Positions 48,401 to 60,965 are shown, counted from the stretch's first letter. The stretch: 64,000 nucleotides of DNA from Polytrichum commune (GCA_950295325.1 OX485804.1:49290001-49354000); one strand, 5' to 3'. Numbers and translations: made by a program. The notes: generated from the sequence alone by a model not told the origin.

Positions 48401-48829
48401 CCTTAGCTTCTACCACTATTACCCTAGGTGAAAACGCAAGCAATTCTATCATAGCATATGAATTTATTTTCTTCCGGAAAGTTAGACCCCAAAATTAGCA
48501 TTAGAAACCCCAAATTAGTCTGGAAGGACCCGCTTGAAATGAACAAACCACAAACCTACGGGAATTGTATTTTTAATAGACCCCTTCTACCTTAAGTCAT
48601 TATAGGAGGGGCTTAGCTCAAAGAGATGGGCGTTCTAGCCTTGGCCGAGTCCTCCTAGTACGGGTACTTTCATGATTCAAAATTAGACTTTCATTTATAG
48701 ACTCTTGAAATTATGAGGCCTAAAATTATAAACTCTCATAGTCCTCATGGGTGGGTACATAACACAAAATAGGTGTCACAACATACTTTGTGGCGTGTAG
48801 TTGTACATAGTACGTCGTATGCAACGTGA

Positions 48830-49129
48830 ATGAAGATAGTTGCATGCCTCGTAGTCACTCCACGGACCACGAGCACCAAGTGGCTATTCAAGGAGCAAAG
48901 CCAAAGTGGAATCCTTGGGAAAATTCTTTTAAAATGGGCGATAACCCACTACTACGTCCCAGAAGGAACTCCCGATCTCATAATAAAACAATTCAAGAAC
49001 CGATCCCAAAATGCCAAAATCGGAGCCACGTGTCGCGATCTCATTGGCTTTCTATATGTAGGTGAACTTCGTCACATCCATTATAGCCACAAAGCGTTGT
49101 TTTTTCTATTCATTTCGGGTTGGAAATAA
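48830..49129 (+). CDS. unrecognised open frame, 99 codons
   Basis: ATG to TAA. The C-terminal stretch Asp-Leu-Ile-Gly-Phe-Leu-Tyr-Val-Gly-Glu is echoed about 240 bases downstream in another frame (Asp-Ile-Ile-Gly-Leu-Tyr-Leu-Tyr-Gly-Asp near 49290), as if a longer protein with internal repeats had decayed. Family unknown. Confidence 0.2.
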   Translation: MKIVACLVVTPRTTSTKWLFKEQSQSGILGKILLKWAITHYYVPEGTPDLIIKQFKNRSQNAKIGATCRDLIGFLYVGELRHIHYSHKALFFLFISGWK

Positions 49130-49565
49130 AGGTGAACCATGCCCCGATTTGAATTTGAGCGATGAAGAATGTTCACAACGTACGTACACACCACCATGTA
49201 CCGAAGAAGGGGTCCCGCTTTCTAGTTTATAATGAATTAACGAGAAATCGATACAAAATTCGGTTTCAAAAAAGTTGTTGTGTGGCACGATATTATTGGT
49301 TTATACTTATATGGAGATAAACCACATCGCATCGTGTGGCCACAAAGAGTTCTTTTGTCTTTCTATTTCAGGTTGGAAGGTGAACCATGCATGGAACGTA
49401 GATTGAGGGCCAATTTACACTAGAGTTTGAGGGCCCTTGATCCATGATTGATTGATTGATTGATAGATAGATAGATTGATAGATTGATGCCAACACTTTT
49501 CAGCGTAGGCACACGTGAAGAGGTTCTTCACAACGTCCAAAAAGTTTTTGAAGTTATCAAGGTTA

Positions 49566-50654
49566 CACCCTAACCTTGATAATGTCACACCCTCCGTTTC
49601 ACCAAAAAGTGTGATATAAACAAGGTGTGACATACTTGATAATGTCACATTTTGTGCATAATGTGATATTATCAAAAAATATGTAGAAAATCAAAATATA
49701 ATTACAATTTAAAAAATAATAACAAATACGAGACTTCAATGTTTTTGAATGTAAAATCTAATTCAAAATTGTGAATAACAACAAGAGCACATCATAATGT
49801 GTCATTGAGATCAGGTAAAGACCTCTCACTAGAGACAAAGAAGCTTCTAATGTCACGTTGTTTTGTTGATGTTAAATGTGCAACACCAATTCTAATGAGT
49901 TTGTCATGGATTTTTTCCATTTCTAACAACTCATGAGTGCTGAAAATCTGAGAACCTTGGCTAGCCATAAAATTCAAAACATCTTTAGCATATTTTTGTG
50001 CATCGCTTAGCTTCACTACTTTAGACTCATCATCGCTGCTATCAACAATCAATGGGTCCACTTCCATGGAATCAAGAACCTGTTCGCCATCTTGCACTAA
50101 TTGCACAAGCTCCTTAGTAGAAAATTCCACCTCAAAATCATCTTCACCTTCCATGTTTATGTACTCCAAATGACAAAGTTTTTCTACATGCTTGCCTTCA
50201 ACATCCAAACCCAAAAGTACCATTTAGGAAGAAACCTTGTGGATGCAGCAGTTTGTTGAGGAGAACGGCAAGAAGATGAGGGGCTGAGCGGTGTGTGGAG
50301 CGGCGAGAGGAGAGAGCATACGATGCAGGCGGAGCTGTGAGAAGTTGATCTGCGAGAGAAACCGTTGCTTCTTCGGCACATGAGATTCAAGATTCAAGAA
50401 CCCAATATTCAAGCGGAAGCAGGTGAAGATGCCGACGTCATCCATAGAATTTGTTGTCCATCCGGCCTTTTTTCATCCATGTTACTTGTTATTATCACAT
50501 TTACACTACAAATTTTGAAAAAAAAATGTGACATTATCAAGGGTGATAGTGATAATAACGAGGGAGTTTTACACTATGGAAATCGGTTTCAAACTTTTAG
50601 GTGACAATATCAAGGTGTTCTATTAACAAGTGTGATATTATCAAGGTTAGGGTG
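49566..50654. mobile_element. pogo/mariner-like element, copy 2, with residual coding sequence
   Basis: CACCCTAACCTTGATAATG at both ends (inverted), flanked by TA. Too short (1089 bp) for a full transposase. A minus-strand frame at 50223-49792 may be the remains of one. Confidence 0.8.
49792..50223 (-). pseudogene. possible pogo-type transposase C-terminal remnant
   Basis: ATG-initiated, 143 codons, acidic in the middle (Asp-Ser-Ser-Asp-Asp-Glu-Ser), followed by a helical stretch (Ala-Gln-Lys-Tyr-Ala-Lys-Asp-Val-Leu-Asn-Phe). Acidic linkers with a C-terminal helix are common after the DDE domain of pogo/CENP-B-like transposases. No HTH or DDE motif is present. The assignment rests mainly on its position inside TA-flanked inverted repeats. 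Confidence 0.4.
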
Positions 50655-50661
50655 TAATTGC

Positions 50662-51260
50662 CTACCTCTTAAAAAGGGCATAGGCTATTTCCCTCATGGC
50701 ATAGGTTGCATCCTACAATATCAAATTTTTGTAAGTTGAAAACCTTTTGAGTTTTTAAGTTACCCGCCAATTGCCTTCAAAACTAATTTTTAGTAGGTTA
50801 AAATCCTTCATATCTTTTAATGTTGTAGGCTTTAAATTCAAAATTTGAGTACTAAGTGGTATCCTTGGCAGGAATTGAACCTGGCTAAGCCCTTCACCAC
50901 GTTTGAAGGCCAAGGATTAACCAACTCTTTTTTAAAGAGTTGATTATAAGTTATGAAAGGTTGCTAAAATTCAAATGAGTTTAAAGGTGAAAGTCCTCAC
51001 CATCTTCTGATTCAACCTCTACTCTTCCTGCAAGATATAGCCTAAAGATATGTACTTAGGCCAACTAATTTCCCAATTTGAAGAAGGATGAATGGCTAAA
51101 ATCCTCTCTTTAAAAAGATTTGTAGGCAAAATCTCCTACATGTTTTTTATTACATAGGTTGATATCCTAAGTTTTTAAATTGTCCATAGGCTCTTTGTCC
51201 TACACTTTCAAAATTTTATAGGCTAAGTCACAAATTTTGTAGGTTGCGTTTGTATTAGGC
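50662..51260 (-). repeat. degenerate short repeats with a tRNA-like B box
   Basis: Motifs of the form TAGGYTAAAATCCT recur at least eight times (50667, 50700, 50794, 51090, 51122, 51157, 51187, 51219). On the minus strand GGTTCAATTCC lies near 50886-50876, a pol III B-box match. Possibly a SINE built on short repeats. Confidence 0.45.
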
Positions 51261-52889
51261 TTAGGCTCTTGCCGGACGCTGGTTCTTTACCTTAAGGTTA
51301 CTGTCACATGTCAGTGATGGATTTTATGACCATAAAACTAAGGCAGGAGCACATAAAACCAAGATAGCACCCAAAACCATTGACCTTGAAATCTTGCATA
51401 ATAAAGTACATGTTGATTTGAGAATGTTCACCATGTGAACATCACCCCTCCCTCCCAACAATTTTGGGTGACGACACAATTTCCACTTCAAAAATTTGTA
51501 TTTATTTAAATAGTATGGAGGAAAAAAAACCTGCAATACACATGTGGCTTTTTTATTTTATTTTTTACATGGGAATTTTTTTTTGGGTCCGTATAGTTGC
51601 CACATGTATGTCAAATACCTTAATTTCTCAGTTTAAGGTGCTCCCACTTGAAGTCGTGGGGAGGCTTGTGGGGTTAGGATGGGACATACGTAAATGTCGA
51701 TGGGTGTGCAGTATGGTCACCCCACCCATGACGTAAAAATGATGTGATTGGTTGAGAAGACAAATAGGGTCCAAGTTCACTTTCAACTAAACCTGGAAGG
51801 CATGAAGGACCAAAGAAATTCAATGTTAGGAAATTTTACAAGATATCCTACATGGCACCAAGTAGATAATGATTCATGGTCTACGGGAGATTGCATAGGC
51901 CCCTCAGAAAGAGGTGGGTCTAGCGCAAAAGAAAGGGTTGTGGCAAGCACTTGTCATTGATTCCTAGAATGTTCTATTGCCATGGTGGGGACCTGAACGC
52001 AAACATTCAACGTATGTTCCAGTCCCTCAACATGGTCCACTATGACTTTACACAAACCTTGTGGGCCCAATAATCATCAAATTGGAATTTTGTTTTGCAC
52101 CGTACACCCTTTGAAAGATTTTTCAAGATCCCTTAGATTTATTTGGTCATGGCTCTTGGCATGTGTGTAAAGAAACTTTGAGCAATGGAAAATGTCCGCA
52201 CCCGCATGTATAAGTTTGAGGATCAAAGCTGTAGATTTCATGTACCTGGAAAAACACTACAAAATTTCTAAACATTGTCATGTAATGTGATGGAACCAAA
52301 TTAAATTTACATGACAAACTTATGATTAGATACAGAGGCCCCTCTATGATAGTGGTTAAGGTTTGTGGCCATATTGTGGGCACTTTTAACTCTGCAAACA
52401 ATTTTGGTTGTTGGATCAAATTTGATCATCCAGTTATCAATTATGATTCACAAAGATTGTCATTTCAAGTTTCCAAATCATAGTTGAAATGCAGAAGTTA
52501 TTAGAAGCCAAAGTGAAGATTCTCTTTCTCTTCAAGTATTCAAATAGGCCCTCCCGTTTGTGTTAACTATTGAACCTAGAACGAAAACTACATCCTGGGC
52601 ACATATATAGTCCAATCCCTTTGTACCGTGTGTCAATTTGGTGTCCATTTCGAGTCCATTCTTAAGTACAAACCTTGCCATGTACCACCAAATCCAATAG
52701 GTGATCAAACTAGTATAGTGACCAAACTATATTTTGCCACTTAAGTTGAAGCAAGCTAAAACCTAAGACCTAAGTAAACTGACCCAAAGTCTAGTCCATA
52801 ATCAAGGCTCGCCATTTTTTTGTGTTTCTGTTACGAATTGAAAGCATATTAGACCACATAATGACAACATACAACCACCAAGGCGAAAA
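51261..52889. other. intergenic, diverged dispersed repeats
   Basis: 51310-51440 matches 38550-38660 in reverse; 52380-52690 matches 39780-40080. No gene supported. Confidence 0.4.
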
Positions 52890-53165
52890 CTTCGACAACT
52901 ATGTTTGAGCGGTATGTGTTTAAAAGAGATTGGACTATGTGCTTAGAATGTGCTAACCATTCTAGGCTCCATAGTCAACATGATTTTATTTTATGTTGGG
53001 ATGGGGAGCCTACATGAGCACTTAATGAGCACAAGAATCTTCACGTTCATAAGGAGTAAGATTTTCATACGAGCTCCAAAAATTACGAGGCAAATGGCTA
53101 TGGACATGATTTGAATTTGATAATCATCTTGCACTGGTTGTGGTGTTTTATATTCTACAACAAAT
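52890..53165 (+). repeat. high-copy dispersed repeat
   Basis: Follows the copy at 57340-57560 closely ('acaagaatcttcac', 'tgatttgaatttg'). Confidence 0.55.
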
Positions 53166-53257
53166 GGGTGCAAAGAGAAAAGCATCTGAATAACACATGC
53201 CTATCTTAAAGTGACAAATAGCAAGAGCCATGCCACAACCTCCCCCCCCCCCCAGGA

Positions 53258-53353
53258 ATCCCGGCTGTGAAATCTCCTCTCTACTTGACGGAAAACTTGC
53301 CAGGTGGTCAACCGCCTCCTGTGCTTTGGCGTTGGCATGTCGACCTTTTGTCT

Positions 53354-53384
<31 letters not shown>
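53258..53384 (+). mobile_element. SINE fragment with A30 tail
   Basis: Begins inside the B-box region ('ggaatcccggctgtgaaatc') and runs through 'ctctctacttgacggaaaa' to a pure run of 30 A (53355-53384). 5' truncated; an intact relative is at 54287. The pure tail suggests recent insertion. Confidence 0.65.
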
Positions 53385-53387
<3 letters not shown>

Positions 53388-53720
53388 CCCCATGAGATGG
53401 AAAGATCCCACGTCATTTTCAAATTTGAACCCGTTACTCTTACCCATACATGATTTAATTTAATTTAATTTTGCACGACAGAAGTTATGTATGCAGAGAA
53501 TCAGAACCCCCTTGCCCGTCCTTCAAGGGTTTTTAACATCATCTTGTTCTCAAAACATCTTGGATGCCGAGCCAGCCCTTTGACATAATATAAACCGATA
53601 AATTATACTTGAAAATATCATGTGTACTTTCTCCTTTTCTTTGGGATAGAAGGCCAACAAGCCAACGCCAAAATGTATCAAGAACAAAGGAAGACTCACC
53701 CGCAACGAGGGGAAACACTA

Positions 53721-54121
53721 CACTAAATAGGATATTTAGTGTTTGATACACCAAATAGGATATTTAGTGTTTGATACACTAAATAGGATATTTAGTGTTT
53801 GATACACTAAATAAGATATTTAGTGTTTGATACACTAAATACAAACGCATACACTAAATATCCATAACCCTATGAAAGTAAGTAGCATCAAATGTAAGCT
53901 GAAACACTAACAATCAACTATGGTAATATGTGGAAGTTACATGTTTGAATTTTGTGCTAGTGAGGATATGAAAAATATATATAATAAGGGAGGTGGCAGT
54001 AGGGAAGGTAGCAGCGCATTTATGCCTCACACTAATTGTTAAGGAATTGAAAGTTAGTGTTGAGCAGGGGATGGTGGTAACAACATTGAATATAATCAAA
54101 CACTAAATATCTTATTTAGTG
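53721..54121. mobile_element. TA-type MITE with its left end amplified four times
   Basis: CACTAAATAGGATATTTAG opens a 28-bp unit repeated four times (53721, 53749, 53777, 53805). The right end is a single CACTAAATAAGATATTTAG (complement). TA on both sides. The interior matches 27056-27364. Confidence 0.8.
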
Positions 54122-54286
54122 TAGTAGAAAAGGGGGGTTAATTCGACATGAAATCCACCTCAAAATAACTGCAAAATTAAAGTTATGACCTATGTTAGAA
54201 GGTCTAGGATCCGCTCTGGGTGGTGTCGATTTACAGTCATTTTGGTCAAGTCTAGTTGTAGGTGTACACTAATCCGAAGCCTGACA

Positions 54287-54454
54287 GGTCCGAGATGACC
54301 CTAAACTACCGGATGACGGTGGAAAGGTACTAAAATTGAATGGAGTGGTTGGCAGTTCGATTCCCGGCCGTGAAATCGTCTCTCTACTTGACGGAAACTA
54401 GCCATGTGGTCAAAATGCCTCATGTGTTCCAAAAATTTTAAAATAAAAAATCAA
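54287..54454 (+). mobile_element. tRNA-derived SINE, complete
   Basis: 168 bp with AGTTCGATTCC (54354-54364) as B box, the conserved 'tctctctacttgacggaaa' body and an A-rich tail. Flanked by AAGCCTGACA (54277-54286) and AAGCTTGACA (54455-54464). Confidence 0.75.
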
Positions 54455-54932
54455 AAGCTTGACATGATTCTCCAAATTGAACTTGTTGGAAGCCAAGCCT
54501 GGGATGTAGTTTAGTGTTTCTTCTTTTCACCTAGCTTGGGTGGAAGCAAAGAAAGTTTCCACATTTCACATTTCACATTGACGATTTCAAAATCTTTGTA
54601 GTATATTATCTTTATGTGAAAAAGAAACTCACAATTCACATTGATGATCATTATACTAAGTATGTATTTGCACAAAACGGCACCCAAGAACTTTATGGAA
54701 CCCAAATCTGCAATTACATTGGTATGTTCAACCAATTGGAAAGGTGCAATTGATGAAGGAGTTGATTTTATATAGGATAATTCTGACATGATTAGTTACG
54801 TATGTAACCAAATTATAACTACAATACATGTTCATGAAGAAACCCATATACAACCAATTGGATACTTAGGGGATAAGAACAAATACCAAAATGACATTGT
54901 TGGGATGAGATTGGACCGTGTGCTCAAAAACA

Positions 54933-55148
54933 CACTAAATGTTGTATTTAGTGTTTCTTACTATTTAGAATTACGCAATGCAATGACTATTTATTGTATA
55001 CCTCATTTTTGCTAACAAATGTTAAATTGCTTGTTTGGACATTATCGAACACTAACATCTTTACTTGGTAAAAAAATTACTCCAATGTAAAAAGATATAG
55101 CATTGTGTAACTCCAAATAGTAAATGACACTAAATACAATCTTTAGTG
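54933..55148. mobile_element. 216-bp MITE, inverted repeats about 50 bp long
   Basis: CACTAAATGTTGTATTTAG and the complementary right end, followed inward by matching TTACTATTTRGARTTAC text. Flanks CA and TG suggest a mutated TA pair. Confidence 0.65.
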
Positions 55149-55150
55149 TG

Positions 55151-57285
55151 ATGACCGTCTGGGTTCAACAATCAACATAATTGAGTGAAAGTCTATGTGA
55201 TCACCCAACAAGAAACTAATTCTTACATTGACATCTTGTAAGTTTTGCATCTCAACTCCGGATTTAAACTTGAAGTGACCACCGTTGGGATTTGCAATCA
55301 CCAATTGAGTACATAGTAATTACCAAACCTCTTGCAAGTAGCTACGTCAAACGGCAACCAATCCTCATTTCATAGGCATTGAACCTGGAAAGTAGTTGCC
55401 AAACCTCTACTGTAGCCAATGAACTGCATTTAATGGTTGCCAATTCTAAACCAAGAGCCACCGTACTCCATTTAATTGTTGTCAAACCTATCTAGTACCT
55501 TGTACCTCAATTAGTAGCTACCCTTTACCTCATTAATATTTGTGTTGACAATCACGCACATTTCCTTGTCGAAAGCATGACACGGTTGGGAACCTTGTCA
55601 TGTGGAGGCATTAGAACATCCCCCATTTTCTACTATTGAGACAAGGCCCATCAGACGTGTCACATCATCATGTAAAGAGTTATCTATCATGTCTACCTAG
55701 ACTAACAACATCTTAAGAACCATGACAACAATCTTCCCATGAGACGGAGAGATTCTATATCATGTTCAAATTTAAACTTATTATTCTTATGCAATATCTC
55801 CATGACAAAGTATGTGTATGTAGAGTAGCCCATTTGAAACATATAGCCTAAATGCCCCAATGGTTGGTCCATAGTGACACATGGGCAAGGGCATGAGGGG
55901 GCATGAAGGCCCACTTGTGTAGCCCAATTGGCTAGACATGGCCACCCTACCCCAACCACTCCATGACTCAAAGCCCGGTTCACATCCTTACCTGCCACCA
56001 AGAGGTTTGGCCACCTTGCTCCCATCCTGGCCGTTAATGCATCATGAGCTCTCATCCTAGCCACATCTAGGGTCAGTGAGGGTGTCTCCGAGTGACCATC
56101 AAGGCCATCATTTCCTCCCAGTTTTTGTTGCCTTCACTTTCCCTCCATTCCATCCCCATATCCTTGTCATTGTAATTGCCTCCTTTCAAATTTGAGTGGC
56201 AATAGCGGATCAAAGTTTATGTTGTAGGGGGCCTCTTTTAATGATGTAATGGGACTTGGTAAGGGAGCACCATGGGGAGGCTATGGAGGACATCATGGAG
56301 GGGTTGGTTTCAATGGTGCAATAAGATTCAAGTGAGACCCAAGCTCATCGATGAGTTGGACGACTGTTTTCCTGCAACAGTTAGTGCTTGATGCTTTGAG
56401 TGTTGTATACCCACAATATTGACTCGATTTGGGAACTCAAGGGTCTTCTTGTGACCTGGAACAACTTAGCGGTCACGTGGAAGGTTAGGCCTCAGATGGG
56501 CATTATTTTTTGATTTCCCTCGGGTTGCGCCGGTGGTCACGAGGTGGTTGTCTTTTTTATTCCCATCTTGCAATTGAATTTTCGATTTGTGCCCGAAAAA
56601 AACAACCCTCCGGGCCCCGGGCCCCGTGCCCCCCCCCCCCCCCCTTCCTCTTGACCGTCCTTCAAGCATTAATGACGCTTTGTTTTCGAAAACATCTTGG
56701 TTGCCGGGCAAGCCCTTGAAGTTCAAAGTATGCCGATTATACTCGGGAATATTCATTTTTGTGTTTTGTGCAACTAATAGGAGCCCACGCACACCCAACT
56801 GAGAGGCGGGCAACTTATGTTACGGGACATGGGACATGATTGCAGTGGGGGCCAATTAATTAATTGATTAATTAAGTAAATAATTAATTAATTAAGTAAT
56901 AACGAGTGGTACATAGTAGTCAAACGAAGAAATTAGATTCCTCATGGAACTCCCACTTTTTTCCTAGTCTTTGGATTCACAACACAAGGCAACAAAGCCT
57001 TTTGGAATCGTTTGAACCCTATTCCTATGGGAGTCAACTTCCAAGGATCATATGGCGGGGTTAAGAAGCACGCGTTCCAAGTCGAACGCATGTAAGGTAT
57101 GTGGGTGTTATTCAATTACTTTTCTATAATCGAACACCTCAATTTGATTGGTGTGTGGTTAGGTGAGGATTAAAGAATAAAAGCCATTAAGGCACTTATT
57201 AATAGAGATTGGACAACATTGTTCATATTTAAGTAATTGCTTTACATTCAATGAGAAAGACATGTGTAATCCGATTATTATTCTT
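55151..57285. other. intergenic; diverged repeats, poly-C
   Basis: 56610-56770 resembles 53500-53640. C16 at 56629-56644; TTAATTAA-rich palindromes at 56854-56900. 57100-57245 is a short copy of the high-copy repeat. No gene supported. Confidence 0.4.
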
Positions 57286-57289
57286 TATT

Positions 57290-57600
57290 TGGACATCTAT
57301 ATTTGAGGGGTATGTGGTTAGGTGTGGCTCCAAGAACGGACACAAAATGGCTTGTGTTGAGAAGAGATTGGACTACTTGCTTTAAATACTTCATTCATTT
57401 TAAGTTCAATAGTTGACATGGTTGGGAGCATCTATATGACCATTTAATGAACACAAGAATCTTCACTTTGATAATGCACAAGATATTCATATGGAGTCCA
57501 GAATTATGAGGAAAGTGACTACGGTCTTGATTTAAATTTGTTAGCCATCTTGTGCTAATAGAGTGTGATGATTCCTAGGAAAGTGGGTTAGTAAAAAAAA
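57290..57600 (+). repeat. high-copy dispersed repeat
   Basis: One of the most complete copies. A reversed copy follows at 57830-58120, with a short reversed copy at 58330-58465. Confidence 0.6.
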
Positions 57601-57829
57601 AAACCACCATTAAAGACCCATTTACCTAAGTGAACACAATTGAGAAGACCTATGTACTCAGTTAAGGAATCAACAAACTTGCACTTTCGATAACCTAAAT
57701 TAGGTTATCCTTAATTTGTTGCATTTCCGTAAGATAAGGTGCATGGATCTTAAATGGCTAAATTTATTTTTACTAAGCCGATTCTCCTAGGATGCAAAGC
57801 ACACAATTCATATGAGATGGTTAGCATAT

Positions 57830-58120
57830 CATGATTGACGTCGTGGCCACTTTCCTCATAGTTTGTGGAGCTCATATGAATATCTTATTCATCATCAAAG
57901 TGAATATTCTTGTGCTCATTTAATGGTCACATAATCCCCCCCCCCCCGCCTCCCCCATTATGTAACATGTTCACTATTGAGCTTAGAATAATTAACATAA
58001 TTTGAGAATGTAGTCCGATCTCTATTGAACACACATGTTTTTTGGTGTCCATTCTTGGAATTGCACCTTAGCACATACAACTCAAAATAAAGGTGTTTGA
58101 TTAAGATAAGCAATCAAATT
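57830..58120 (-). repeat. high-copy dispersed repeat, reversed copy
   Basis: The complement of the 57290 copy, interrupted by a C11 run at 57936-57946. Confidence 0.55.
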
Positions 58121-58465
58121 GGGCACGTCTACCTTATGCAGATGCTATTTGTTTAGTCGATCTTGTTCCCCATCTTCTATTAATCGTAACTATGTCTTGA
58201 AATTCATGTTGCATTAGAAAATCTATAATGGATCATCAACAAAATTGGTCCTCCCCTTATTTAGTCAAGGTCATTGGAAGCGTGCATGAATTGATTCTTC
58301 AAATGAATAACCTTGATTCCCTCATCGTGTTGATTGTTAAGTATAGCGAGTAGTTAATAAAAGTTGATGACATAGTATAATCTCCTTTAAACGTGTGTCT
58401 CTATGATGTCCATTCTTGGATCCACACCTATCCAAACACCATTCAATTATAGGTGCCCGCTTAAG

Positions 58466-60328
58466 AAAAGTAACCAAATAACACCCGCATGCGGTGATGA
58501 ATCTATTGCACAATGGCCACCCGTGTGGTGCATGCTAGGTTGTGGCTGATGTCATGTGGTGCTCTTGTTGGCAATGCAATTGCCATACATTAAGGTGTGT
58601 GTTTGTGTGTGCCTAGTGTGGGGACTTCCAACTCCACAAACCAATATGGCCATTGGATAAGCTTGAGTTAAACAAGTCATTCTGCCAACATCTCTTAATG
58701 AGAAAGATTGTTGATGAAACATTTGCGATATGAATACTTAAGCTCATGAGATGTCATTGTTTCAGAGGGTTCCATTTTGAGGTTCACTTCTGCTTAAAGT
58801 GACAATCCTTTGTGCTCACATGGGTGTATGACGGCGCGCAAAATATTAGTCCACATTAAAGTTATCCATAAAGTGAAACGTGTATCTATTAATTAGTTAC
58901 TTTTGCCATATGTAATTCCAACTAGACTCTACTATTTGAAAGACTAGAGGACTCCACCCTGGGAAATCTAATAGTTCTAAAATATTAAGGGGAGTTACCC
59001 ACTAGTTGGGACTATCGTGTTACACGATGTTCTCATCTTGTAAGTAACGATCATTAGTTAGGAGCACTTAACTCACCCCAAAGGCATGGACAAAGATCCA
59101 GTTAACTATATGCTTGAGTACTAGTTGAGGGAAGCTTCAACTCTTAGTTATATAAGGCTCAAGGTTGGGTGGATTATGCATCTTATTTTTCCTCTCTATT
59201 CTAGAGAAATGCTACACAAAATTGGAGAGTCGAAATTGCATCTTCTGTGTGAACTTGGTCCTAAGCTCTACTCCCATTGATCCCTCTACACAACTAAAAA
59301 GAAGTCCATGCAAACTCCATTTTGGCCTTGCAATAGAGGATTACATCTTACAATCTATCCGGGGTCCATGGGGTTGTGGACCTCCCCTCCTCCGAGCCTT
59401 AGGCAAGTCATTCTAACCAAATTGTGCATGCGTTCAATATAAAAGCTCACATACGTGAAGGATTGAGTTGGGAACCAACAACATTTGGCAAAGAGCTACA
59501 AGGGTTAAGTGGCTCGCGTTGACATTTAGACTACAACATTTGTGGATCAAGAGACCTAGGTTCATTTGGGTTTAGGTGAGATTGGTTCAATTGGGTTTGC
59601 TTCATGGGCTCATAGTTGCTATGGGCGAGGGACTTCTCATGTGTGGGAGCGAGGAGTTCATCATTTGTGGACAAGGTTGCATTTAGAGATAGGTTGGCTT
59701 TGACTACTAATTGTGGTTATGGGCAAGGGCGAGGGACTTCAATTGTGTGGATCAACATCATTTGGCGTTTGCCTTTAGTGGCTAAGCATTCCAAACAAAT
59801 GCATCATAAGAAGACACATTATCATGCTTCATGTAAAGGTGGAGTTTCAATGAGAGTTGTTGTGGAGATAACTTCATGGGACGGCTTGAGAGAACACGTA
59901 ATTCACCATTCGATCTAGCACGAGATGCAATGATAGGCACAACCTATGTATACGACTCCTCAAACTCCAAAATTGTAGGGTTTGTGGATTCAAAATGAGA
60001 GTTTGTTATTTCTTCAATTAGATCCGGCCTTTATACAAATGCTAACCACGTGTCCCATGAATGAAGGACGACATTTTTACGAGGTTGTGCAACTATGCCT
60101 AGAATGGCATGATCACTTTTGATATACACAAGATCAAAATATGGGACAACTCACATGTGCTTAAAATTCCATCTGAACCCCAAACTAGCAAGCCATACAA
60201 GACGAGTGACCACATAAGGCAAATTAACCTTGCTCTATATAGCATGTTTCATTTGTTATTGAGCCATTGCTAGGGAGCCACAACTTGATCACAAAGACAC
60301 CCTCCCCCTCAATTTTGTTGATTGATGA
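58466..60328. other. intergenic, nothing recognised
   Basis: Short frames at 59165-59416 and 59616-59918 lack family signatures. Confidence 0.4.
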
Positions 60329-60365
60329 AGGCCCGTGCACACATGGTCCCAAGTCCTAAGTCCTA

Positions 60366-60965
60366 CACCGTTTATGGTAATCAGTGTCTTGTACACTATT
60401 TGCGAAGGGCCTAAACTATATTCCTAGAGATTTCAAAGTGCTACACCTGCTAATTGTCAATATGATTCATCCGTCAACATAAGTCAATTTTTAAAGTGAA
60501 AAAATATCTACATTATGACACTTAGAGTAGCACATTGGGATACTTTAGATGACAGTCTTGCGTTTTAGTATGCAAGGGGAAGATATTCTTGAGAGTACTA
60601 ATGGCAGGTGTCATGTGCTTACATTTTAGTATGCAAGGGGAAGATATTCTTGAGTGTACGAATGGTAAATGTCATGTGTTTACATATTAGTATGCAAGAG
60701 GAAGATATTCTTGAGTAAACTAATGGCAAGTGTCATTTGTGTACACTATAGTCAACTTGTATACCATTGTGAAACATAGGCATGCACCTCATAACACTAT
60801 TGAACATATTCATGCATGCCAAGATATTAGTAAGCACACTTGAAGCCGAGCGTCATGAGGTGACATTCATGATGAAATTGTTAATCATTAGTGTAACCTA
60901 GCACACACCTCAAAATAGGGCTAGTGACATTATTACGCACGTGGCACTAAATATCATGAACAATG
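60366..60965. mobile_element. TA-type MITE of the 13778 family, nested
   Basis: TA at 60364-60365 and 60966-60967. The other host copy reads 'gtcccaattcacttgagg' across the site. Ends are diverged but alignable over about 25 bp. Confidence 0.65.
60562..60745 (+). repeat. 61-bp tandem repeat, three units
   Basis: 'gtatgcaaggggaagatatt' recurs at exact 61-bp spacing within the nested MITE. Confidence 0.85.

Noticed and set aside
50876-50940. A tRNA gene on the minus strand
   Set aside because: The B box fits, but no cloverleaf with a 7-bp acceptor stem could be drawn; the SINE-like reading is better.
53148-53447. Frames with a long Phe or Lys run
   Set aside because: They translate the A30 tail of a SINE.
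53721-53832. 28-bp direct repeats as a CRISPR array
   Set aside because: There are no spacers; units are contiguous, palindromic and sit at a MITE end.
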